Source: an uncultured Muribaculaceae bacterium | GTDB lineage: Bacteria; Bacteroidota; Bacteroidia; Bacteroidales; Muribaculaceae | Length of the DNA stretch: 6,283 bases | Direction: 5' to 3' | NCBI GenBank assembly: GCA_910578805.1 | Contig: CAJTRS010000050.1 | Span: 1 to 6,283 of the forward strand | Shown: in pieces, positions 1-5,840 of the stretch | Layout: each line of letters starts with the position of its first letter | Numbering within the stretch: the stretch's first letter is position 1 | Notes under the pieces: model-generated | What the model was told of the DNA's origin: nothing | Seen by the model: the letters and a program-made list of their open reading frames with translations, nothing else | The model's database searches: none | Position numbers and translations under genes: made by a program

Positions 1-100
1 AGTATGTGACGGCGGCGGAAGGGGTCATGTCGGTTCTGGGGATTGATGTGATGACGATTTCCATATTGAAGCTGCTGCTGCAGCTGGTGGTGGCCTGGAA

Positions 101-673
101 TTATTTTAAGATGTTGTTTATTACTGAGTTTATTTTGCTTATTCTGTTTTGGGCTAATAGACAGTTCTCGTTGGCCTTGTCGATATTTTTTCGCAGAATG
201 TTTTGGGCGAAACTGATATATCTTGCGGCTTCCTCAGGGTCGGTTATCTCACGGGCTTGTGCCGTATGTCCTGCGGAGGGAAGCTGTGGCGTGTAAGCAA
301 TGTTTATGTAGCTTTCCGCCGGAAGGTGTTGCGGTTTGTCCGTCAAGAGTGTCACTCCGATTCCTATGGCAATGGCAAGCATTGCTGCCGCGGTTATGAT
401 TCTTTTCCATAACATGATGCGCGGAGCTTTTTGTCGGTTTGAGGCTGATTCTATAGAGTCGGATAGTCTCTTTTCCAAATCGGACGGTACTTCCACGTAG
501 TGTTCTTTGATTCGTAGCAAAGCATTGAACATATCGCATTCAGCGATCATGTCGTCCGGAAGGTCTGTTGGAGCATTACGGAAAAATCGATATAGCTCGT
601 CAAGCTGCGACGGTGTTATATTGCCGTCGTAATAGCGTGATATCAGTGAACGTATGTGAGTATGATCATTCAT
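101..673 (-). CDS. Probable membrane-anchored anti-sigma factor (partner of the adjacent ECF sigma factor)
   Basis: A 190-residue single-pass membrane protein. Residues 1-90 are cytoplasmic and charged, and include an N-terminal helical stretch (LISRYYDGNITPSQLDELYR, about 10-29) typical of short anti-sigma domains that hold an ECF factor at the membrane. One hydrophobic helix lies at about 92-110 after the basic residues RIMLWKR. The periplasmic tail ends in an amphipathic helix-rich segment (about 145-188) with many Asn, Lys and Ala. I see no HxxxCxxC zinc motif, so it is not a ZAS-type anti-sigma, and it is much shorter than FecR proteins (usually above 300 residues), lacking their long periplasmic domain. 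The start lies 10 bases after the sigma factor stop, so the two are surely co-transcribed. The anti-sigma role is inferred from this neighbourhood and topology; the inducing signal cannot be read from the sequence. Confidence 0.72.
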   Translation of the reverse strand: MNDHTHIRSLISRYYDGNITPSQLDELYRFFRNAPTDLPDDMIAECDMFNALLRIKEHYVEVPSDLEKRLSDSIESASNRQKAPRIMLWKRIITAAAMLAIAIGIGVTLLTDKPQHLPAESYINIAYTPQLPSAGHTAQAREITDPEEAARYISFAQNILRKNIDKANENCLLAQNRISKINSVINNILK

Positions 674-683
674 TGGCGCGTTT

Positions 684-1187
684 TTATACAGTGAGGTTGG
701 AGAATATGTTTTTTATCTGTCGCCGTGTGCGTGACAGAATGGCTCTGACATTTACGTTGCTCAGTCCGGTTAGCCGGCTTATCTCTTCATTGCTGCATGA
801 TGCGAATGTGCTGAGTGTGAATACGGTTCTTTGTCGTTCGGGCATGTCGTCTATGATGCGGCTTATCATAGCAATGCTGTCGGTGCGTTCTATGGCGTCG
901 GCGGTGTCATAGTAAGGATCGGTCATGTCGGATACCGGGGCGCTGTCAAGCGGGGATTCTGGCCGTGATTTGCGTAACTCCGAGCATGCTTGGTTCTTTA
1001 CGGCCGACAGGCAGTAGGCCCGATGATTTTTCACTGACAGCAGTTCTGACCGGTGTTCCCAAAGTTTGAGAAATGTGTCCTGCACGACGTCGGCTGCATC
1101 ATCGGCATCGCGCAAGATGGAAAATGCAAGCCGGTACATGTCGGCGTGATAGGGGAGTATGATGGTCTTGAATTGCTGCGGGTCCAT
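684..1187 (-). CDS. ECF-type RNA polymerase sigma-70 factor
   Basis: A 167-residue protein with the two-domain layout of ECF sigma factors. Sigma-2 spans about residues 5-75 and contains the core-binding region DADDAADVVQDTFLKLW (27-43), followed by a region with aromatic and basic residues for -10 recognition (HRAYCLSAVKNQACSELRK). A polar linker at about 76-100 joins it to sigma-4 at about 104-160, which has MPERQRTVFTL (115-125) and a helix-turn-helix, SNEEISRLTGLSNVNVRAIL (132-151), for -35 recognition. The length is normal for the family. It directs RNA polymerase to a small regulon and is presumably held inactive by the membrane protein encoded immediately downstream. The ATG at 1187 gives a standard N-terminus (MDPQQFKTIILPYHADMYRLA), and no Shine-Dalgarno is visible, as usual in Bacteroidota. 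The family call is firm; the regulon and signal are unknown. Confidence 0.95.
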   Translation of the reverse strand: MDPQQFKTIILPYHADMYRLAFSILRDADDAADVVQDTFLKLWEHRSELLSVKNHRAYCLSAVKNQACSELRKSRPESPLDSAPVSDMTDPYYDTADAIERTDSIAMISRIIDDMPERQRTVFTLSTFASCSNEEISRLTGLSNVNVRAILSRTRRQIKNIFSNLTV

Positions 1188-1265
1188 ATCGGTGTCTGAT
1201 TGGTCTTACATGTATATGACTCACATTGCCTGATTTTGTGACACGGATTTTGCAGAAAAGACGAT

Positions 1266-2552
1266 TTATTCGTTTTTCGGGTTCCATCGCTGTTTCTGCA
1301 GGGCTGCCGCACGTTCTTCTGCCGGATTGGAACCGGGATTCCAGAATGTGGGGTGTCCCATGCCGGAAGGCATGTACTGCTGTTTGATGAAGTTTCCCGG
1401 ATAGGAATGCGGATACTTGTAGTCATGCCCGTAGCCCATGTCCGACATCAGTTTGGTGGGAGCGTTGCGCAGGTGCAGCGGCACAGGCTGGTTGCCCGTG
1501 GAGCGCACATGCCCGAGTGCGGAGTCGATGGCCATGTAGGCCGAATTGCTCTTTGGCGATGTGGCCAGGTATATGGCACACTCCGAAAGAGGTATTCTCG
1601 CTTCAGGCCACCCTATTTTGTGTATTATGTCAAAAGTCGCATTTGCCAGCAGCAGGGCGTTGGGATTGGCGAGTCCCACGTCCTCGGCGGCAAATATGAG
1701 CATTCTGCGTCCTATGAACTCGGGCTCTTCACCACCTTCTATCATTCGTGCAAGCCAGTAAACGGCTGCGTCAGGGTCGCTGCCGCGCATCGACTTTATG
1801 AAAGCCGAAATGATATCGTAGTGCATTTCGCCGTTTTTGTCGTAGGCCATGGGATTTTTCTGTAATCCTGCAGTCACGATCTCATCGTTGATCACTATTG
1901 GCGAATCGGGCATGGTGGCCTGTTCGAGCAGGTCAAGTATATTGAGCAGCTTTCTCGCATCGCCTCCGGCAAAGCGGAACAGTGCCGATGTGCTTTCTAC
2001 CGTTACGCCGTGCGCGGAGAGTACGGGGTCGTTGGTTATGGCGCGTTCAAGAAGGCATTCGAGGTCGGAATCTGATAGCGGTTCGAGGGTATATACCTGT
2101 GCCCTTGACAGCAACGGTCTGATTACCTCAAACGAGGGGTTTTCGGTGGTGGCGCCTATGAGTGTCACCGTGCCGGTTTCCACTGCGGCCAGCAGACTGT
2201 CCTGCTGAGATTTGTTGAACCGGTGAATTTCATCGATAAACAAAATGGGGCGGTGGCCCGTAAACATGCTCCTGGAGTCGTTTTTGCATCTGTCGAGCAC
2301 ATCGCGCACGTCTTTGACTCCGGAGTGCACCGCGCTCAAGGTGTAAAACGGTGCGTCTGTGGTGTTTGCTATGATTTTTGCCAGGGTGGTTTTACCCACA
2401 CCCGGAGGCCCCCATAGAATGAACGAGGCTATCTTACCCGACTCGATCATGCGTCGCAGTATGGCTCCGGGCCCAACGATATGGCGCTGTCCCACATAAT
2501 CGTCTATGGTCTTAGGACGGAGTCTCTCGGCTAAAGGAAGATTTACCGGCAT
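1266..2552 (-). CDS. rarA: Replication-associated recombination protein A (RarA/MgsA family AAA+ ATPase)
   Basis: A 428-residue AAA+ ATPase of the RarA/MgsA/WRNIP1 family, which acts at stalled or gapped replication forks and resembles clamp-loader subunits. Visible motifs in order: the N-terminal segment PLAERLRPKTIDDYVGQRH (6-24), Walker A GPPGVGKTT (48-56), Walker B ILFIDEIH (103-110), sensor 1 GATTEN (133-138), the arginine-finger SR (149-150) and sensor 2 GDARKLLN (197-204). The family-specific C-terminal half includes YDKNGEMHYDIISAFIKSMRG (start and end at 238 and 257-258) and RRMLIFAAEDVGLANP (282-297), the oligomerisation and MgsA_C region. Length is close to E. coli RarA (about 447 residues) and every ATPase residue checked is present, so it should be active. 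The ATG is preceded in frame by a TAA codon within about 30 bases, with no alternative ATG between. It is transcribed toward the sigma factor, 78 bases away. Confidence 0.97.
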   Translation of the reverse strand: MPVNLPLAERLRPKTIDDYVGQRHIVGPGAILRRMIESGKIASFILWGPPGVGKTTLAKIIANTTDAPFYTLSAVHSGVKDVRDVLDRCKNDSRSMFTGHRPILFIDEIHRFNKSQQDSLLAAVETGTVTLIGATTENPSFEVIRPLLSRAQVYTLEPLSDSDLECLLERAITNDPVLSAHGVTVESTSALFRFAGGDARKLLNILDLLEQATMPDSPIVINDEIVTAGLQKNPMAYDKNGEMHYDIISAFIKSMRGSDPDAAVYWLARMIEGGEEPEFIGRRMLIFAAEDVGLANPNALLLANATFDIIHKIGWPEARIPLSECAIYLATSPKSNSAYMAIDSALGHVRSTGNQPVPLHLRNAPTKLMSDMGYGHDYKYPHSYPGNFIKQQYMPSGMGHPTFWNPGSNPAEERAAALQKQRWNPKNE

Positions 2553-2577
2553 ATGATGATGTAATTTCTTTATGACA

Positions 2578-2585
2578 CAAAATTA
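2578..2585 (-). promoter_or_regulatory. Probable rarA promoter (-7 box)
   Basis: Read on the minus strand this is TAATTTTG, a full match to the Bacteroidetes -7 consensus TAnnTTTG. It lies 25 bases upstream of the rarA ATG, implying a leader of roughly 20 bases. I see no convincing TTTG at the expected -33 spacing, so the call rests on the -7 box and its position. Confidence 0.45.
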
Positions 2586-2644
2586 CGTAAAAGAGGGTAG
2601 CTGAAGCCGCACATGCGTGTTAATAGAATTTAATAATACGGAGA

Positions 2645-2678
2645 CTTGCTGTAATGTTGGCAAATTTAGTTAACTTTA
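2645..2678 (+). promoter_or_regulatory. Candidate promoter for the membrane protein / PstS-like / TPR operon
   Basis: TAACTTTA at 2671-2678 matches the Bacteroidetes -7 consensus TAnnTTTG in all but the last base. CTTG at 2645-2648 could be a weak -33 element, but the 22-base gap is somewhat longer than the usual 19-21. If used, transcription would begin near 2685 and leave a leader of about 120 bases before the ATG at 2807. No better plus-strand candidate was found in this intergenic region. Confidence 0.4.
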
Positions 2679-2806
2679 CATCGAAAACTGCACAACCCCT
2701 TCCTTGTAACTCGAATCGGGACAGATGGCATCTTATTTGCCGAACTTTAGAGCCGGGGAAACGTTAAACTTAAAAACACCGATAATAAAAATTTTAAGTT
2801 GTAGTT

Positions 2807-3043
2807 ATGGATACTGAAAGAAAAAAAAGCAATATGCCCCAGACCATGCGTAACATATTCGGCATATTTATGATACTTGTATATCTCGGCATGGGCGCAT
2901 TGTTTCTGTTCGGATTCTTCCCCCAGCTTACTGGTAATTGGGAATGGCTCAGATGGGCCGGCGGAGGTCTCTTTATAGTTTACGGATTCTGGCGTGCTTA
3001 CCGTCAGTTCAAAGGACTGGATACGGATATAACCACAAGGTGA
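2807..3043 (+). CDS. Small two-helix inner-membrane protein of unknown function
   Basis: A 78-residue protein. The N-terminus (1-15) is hydrophilic and basic (MDTERKKSNMPQTMR). Helix 1 spans about 17-38 (IFGIFMILVYLGMGALFLFG and onward). A short loop with NWEWLRW (44-50) leads to helix 2 at about 51-63 (AGGGLFIVYGFWR), followed by a basic, polar tail. Both ends are predicted cytoplasmic from the charge pattern. I do not recognise a named domain. It is first in a tight rightward group: its stop codon lies 17 bases before the best start of the PstS-like lipoprotein and overlaps an alternative GTG start of that gene. A role in supporting the downstream envelope proteins is possible but only inferred from position. 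The clean two-helix profile and conserved-looking spacing make a real gene likely. Confidence 0.8.
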   Translation: MDTERKKSNMPQTMRNIFGIFMILVYLGMGALFLFGFFPQLTGNWEWLRWAGGGLFIVYGFWRAYRQFKGLDTDITTR

Positions 3044-3060
3044 TAAAAATAGCAGACTGT

Positions 3061-4053
3061 ATGAAATGTACCTCAATCCTTATGAATGGTATCGGGCTGG
3101 CTGTTGCCGGCCTGCTTGCCGTATCGTGCTCCGGCGCCGGTGACAAGATAGAAAGCACACAGACCTCCGGACTCACTACCATAGCCTGCGACAAGACTTT
3201 CGAAAACATACTCTCTCAGGAGATAGATGTGTTTGAATACATATATCCCAAGGCCAATATAATGCCTTATTATCTTGACCAGAACTCGGTGCTTGATTCG
3301 CTGCTTGATATGAAAGTGAAGATGGCTGTAATGAGTCGTCCGTTAAATGCCAAGGAGATAGCTTATCTCAAGGATCAGGGCAAGATGGTGCGCCAGACTC
3401 AGATCGCGGTCGATGCCATAGCTCTGATCGTGAATCCCGAGAATCCTTTTGATATCATAGACCGTAAGGAGCTGGTTGATATACTTTCGGGCAAGCTTTC
3501 CAAATGGAGCGAGATAGTGCCCGGCGGTGACAAGCTCGGCGATGTGGCGGTTGTGTTTGAGAACAGCGGAGCTTCCACGGTGCAGTATATGCGTGACTCT
3601 CTGATGAACGGAGTGGCTTTTGCCCCCAATGTATATGCGCAGAGTACTCCCCAGGAGGTGTTCGAGCGTGTGGCACGAAGCAAAAATGCCATCGGTGTGA
3701 TAGGGGTGAGCTGGGTTACAGATGATCTTGACCGTGCCAATCTGTCGAAAGAGGAATTGGTGGCCAAGGTTGATGAATCCGGCACGGTGGACCAGACATT
3801 CTCTCCCGATGTCAAAGTCCTTAAAGTAAGAGGCAACAACGAAGTTACCGCCTACAAGCCTTATCAGTATTATATCGCCGAGGGGTCATATCCTTTCTAC
3901 CGCCAGATATATCTGATCTCGACCGGAGCCAACGGCACGTTAAGTCACGGATTCTATTCGTTTGTGACCGGATTTCAGGGGCAGCGCATAATGCAGTTGT
4001 CAGGAGTGCTTCCAAAGGTGCTTGACCTGCACCGCATGGTGGAACTGAATTAA
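3061..4053 (+). CDS. PstS-like periplasmic substrate-binding lipoprotein
   Basis: From the ATG at 3061 this is 330 residues. A lipoprotein signal (about 1-22) ends in LLAVSC with Cys23 as the probable lipidated residue. The rest resembles the PstS-type periplasmic binding fold: MAVMSRPLNAKE (88-99), a hinge and domain-2 stretch AIALIVNPENPFDIIDRKEL (119-138) followed by LSGKLSKWSEI (142-152), the ligand-loop-like ENSGASTVQYMRDSL (167-181), IGVIGVSWV (211-219) and YPFYRQIYL (277-285). The early Gly/Ser-rich phosphate-binding motif of classical PstS is not obvious, where residues 38-46 read LTTIACDKT. No pstC, pstA, pstB or phoU is in the window, so phosphate transport is unproven and another ligand or an envelope sensing role is possible. 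A GTG at 3040 is an alternative start, overlapping the upstream stop and adding seven residues; the ATG gives the more typical lipoprotein signal. Confidence 0.85.
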   Translation: MKCTSILMNGIGLAVAGLLAVSCSGAGDKIESTQTSGLTTIACDKTFENILSQEIDVFEYIYPKANIMPYYLDQNSVLDSLLDMKVKMAVMSRPLNAKEIAYLKDQGKMVRQTQIAVDAIALIVNPENPFDIIDRKELVDILSGKLSKWSEIVPGGDKLGDVAVVFENSGASTVQYMRDSLMNGVAFAPNVYAQSTPQEVFERVARSKNAIGVIGVSWVTDDLDRANLSKEELVAKVDESGTVDQTFSPDVKVLKVRGNNEVTAYKPYQYYIAEGSYPFYRQIYLISTGANGTLSHGFYSFVTGFQGQRIMQLSGVLPKVLDLHRMVELN

Positions 4054-4118
4054 ACCATCACGGACAAAGACAATCAAACAAATAATTATTAATAACAAAC
4101 ATACTAATAAACCAAGAC

Positions 4119-5735
4119 ATGAAACTGAAATTTTTGTTTTCACTTATGTTGGGTGCGGCGCTGAGTGCGAGCGCGCAAGGAGGTTATCAAGACGGTGTTG
4201 ACAATTACAATGCCGGACGTCTCGATGTGGCGAAAGTGATTCTTGACAATACCCTCAACGACGCTTCCACTGACAAGGCTGTATCATACTTCTATCTCGG
4301 TTGCATAGATATCGACGGTAAGAACTATGCCTCCGCCAAAACCAATTTTGAAAAAGGTCTGAAAGCCAACCATTCCTATCCTAATAATTATATAGGTCTG
4401 GGTGAGCTCGCGCTTATCAGCGGACACAAATCAGAGGCCGAAGATTATTTCAAGAAAGCTATAAACACCAACAAGAAGAATCCCGCTATACTTGTCGATG
4501 TGGCCCGCGCATATTGGAACGCAAATCCTGTGGCTTATCAGAAAGAAATCGAAAAGAATATCAACAAGGCTCTGAAAGATTCAAAGAACAGCGAACCTTC
4601 AGCCTATGTGCTTCAGGGTGACATGGTGGCCAAGCAGGATCCCGGAGAGGCTGCCGGCAAGTATGAGATGGCTATATCCCAGGCTCAGGAAAAAGGTCAT
4701 GTTAACCGTGAGGCTTATGTGAAATATGCCAACACATACTTCCACGTCAACCGTGCCTACACTATTGATAAACTTAAGGAATTCTACGATCTTGAACCCA
4801 ATTCCGCACTTGCGCAGCGCGAGCTTGCCGAGAAATATTATGACAACGGCCAGATGGGCAGCGCATGGAAGATGTATGAGAAATACGTACAGAATCCTAA
4901 CCACTTCCGTCGTGACGAACAGCGCTATGCCGGTCTTCTTTATTCGGCCGGTGAGTATGACCAGTCGATAGAGTGGGCCAACAAGATTCTTAAAGAAGAC
5001 CCCACTGTGTATATGATGTATCGTATCCTTATGCTCAATAAGGCAGCACAGAAGGACTGGACGGGAGCTGTGGAAGCCGCTGACAAGTTGTTCAACTATC
5101 CCGGTGCCACTATAGTGGTCAACGACTATGAGGTTTATGGCGATGCTCTCAGCCAGATGGGACGTGCTGATGAGGCCATAGCCGTTTACGAAAAAGCTAT
5201 CGAGCTTAACCCTGACAAGCAGGAACTACTGCCCAAGCTCAGTGCCGTGTATGACCGTGCCGGTCAGGAAGCCAAGAGTGTCGAAATCTATAAGAAGTAT
5301 CTTGACATGGGCAACGGTTCTGTCAATGACCTCTTCAACATGGGCCGTCGCTACTATTCGCTCGCGCGTACCATGCCAGAGGATTCCGAAGAGCGTGTTG
5401 CCACCTGTGACGAAGGTCTGAAATATGTTGACATGGCCATAGAAAAAGTGCCCTCCAATGGTATCCTGTACTACTATCAGGGTCAGTTGTATCTTGCCCG
5501 CAACAACAATGTGCCCGATGCCCAGATGGCAAAATCGCTTGAAAAGATGATTTCGATCTTTGATGAAAGTACTGAAAACCTGTCATCGCGCAAATCATAC
5601 TATATGACTGCCTACTATTTGCTCGGTATTTACTACATTGACGTTGACAAGGCTGTGGCCAAGTCATATTTCGAAAAATATCTGACTCTTGATCCCGACG
5701 ACGAGAAAGCCCGGAAACTGGTGGAAAGTTTATAA
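4119..5735 (+). CDS. Secreted tetratricopeptide-repeat (TPR) protein
   Basis: A 538-residue protein with a cleavable signal peptide, MKLKFLFSLMLGAALSASAQ (cut probably after Ala19), so it is exported to the periplasm or outer-membrane face. There is no lipobox cysteine. The mature part is helical repeats almost throughout. Clear TPR units include residues about 54-87 (YFYLGCIDIDGKNYASAKTN and onward), 88-122, 231-258 (AQRELAEKYYDNGQMGSAWK), 268-296, 336-367 (YEVYGDALSQMGRADEAIAV) and 370-397, with a final repeat at 493-530 ending YFEKYLTLDPDD. TPR arrays are protein-interaction scaffolds; no enzymatic domain is visible. It starts 65 bases after the PstS-like gene in the same direction, with no terminator between, so co-transcription is likely. 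The A-rich leader before the ATG lacks a Shine-Dalgarno, as is usual for Bacteroidota. Its partner is unknown. Confidence 0.92.
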   Translation: MKLKFLFSLMLGAALSASAQGGYQDGVDNYNAGRLDVAKVILDNTLNDASTDKAVSYFYLGCIDIDGKNYASAKTNFEKGLKANHSYPNNYIGLGELALISGHKSEAEDYFKKAINTNKKNPAILVDVARAYWNANPVAYQKEIEKNINKALKDSKNSEPSAYVLQGDMVAKQDPGEAAGKYEMAISQAQEKGHVNREAYVKYANTYFHVNRAYTIDKLKEFYDLEPNSALAQRELAEKYYDNGQMGSAWKMYEKYVQNPNHFRRDEQRYAGLLYSAGEYDQSIEWANKILKEDPTVYMMYRILMLNKAAQKDWTGAVEAADKLFNYPGATIVVNDYEVYGDALSQMGRADEAIAVYEKAIELNPDKQELLPKLSAVYDRAGQEAKSVEIYKKYLDMGNGSVNDLFNMGRRYYSLARTMPEDSEERVATCDEGLKYVDMAIEKVPSNGILYYYQGQLYLARNNNVPDAQMAKSLEKMISIFDESTENLSSRKSYYMTAYYLLGIYYIDVDKAVAKSYFEKYLTLDPDDEKARKLVESL

Positions 5736-5776
5736 TCGGGTGACATTACAGTCATAACATATCCAATCTAAAATTA

Positions 5777-5827
5777 CCTCGGATTCGCTGCCTGCTGTGT
5801 TGATACCTCAGGCAGCGATTGAGGTTT
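5777..5827 (+). terminator. Strong hairpin between the TPR gene and cdsA, probable terminator or attenuator
   Basis: TCGCTGCCTG (5785-5794) pairs perfectly with CAGGCAGCGA (5809-5818), giving a 10-bp GC-rich stem with a 14-base loop. An outer CCTC (5777-5780) can pair with GAGG (5821-5824) across a small internal loop. Only three T residues follow (5825-5827), so it is a weak example of an intrinsic terminator. It lies 41 bases after the TPR stop and 13 bases before the cdsA ATG, so it could end the upstream operon or modulate cdsA expression. Confidence 0.6.
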
Positions 5828-5830
5828 AAC

Positions 5831-5834
5831 AGGA
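5831..5834 (+). promoter_or_regulatory. Possible ribosome binding site of cdsA
   Basis: AGGA lies six bases before the ATG at 5841, a normal Shine-Dalgarno spacing. It is the only such site seen in front of any gene here and supports 5841 as the cdsA start. Shine-Dalgarno use is generally weak in Bacteroidota, so its contribution is uncertain. Confidence 0.4.
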
Positions 5835-5840
5835 ATAGTA

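Noticed and set aside
66..92. CTG/GTG-rich trinucleotide run near the left edge
   Set aside because: The run of a few CTG and GTG triplets is short, interrupted and without a partner copy, so it does not qualify as a repeat element.
6..296. Plus-strand frame of 96 codons with a hydrophobic start
   Set aside because: It overlaps about 200 bases of the anti-sigma gene antisense, and its second half has no protein-like pattern. The first 100 bases alone cannot show whether a convergent gene ends here.
1031..1426. Minus-strand 131-codon frame bridging rarA and the sigma factor
   Set aside because: It overlaps both real genes in another frame and has a low-complexity Thr/Ser/Pro/Cys-rich composition typical of a shadow frame.
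1353..2417. Several plus-strand frames of 60-170 codons opposite rarA
   Set aside because: They are antisense to a fully intact, motif-complete rarA, have no domain pattern and start without any promoter context.
2938..3060. N-terminal extension of the PstS-like protein into the small membrane protein gene
   Set aside because: The in-frame extension would place an arginine-rich, non-signal sequence before the lipoprotein signal peptide and overlaps a better two-helix gene; the lipobox needs a start near 3061.
3399..3839. Minus-strand 146-codon frame opposite the PstS-like gene
   Set aside because: It is Ser/Thr-rich, antisense to a well-supported lipoprotein gene, and shows no recognisable motif.
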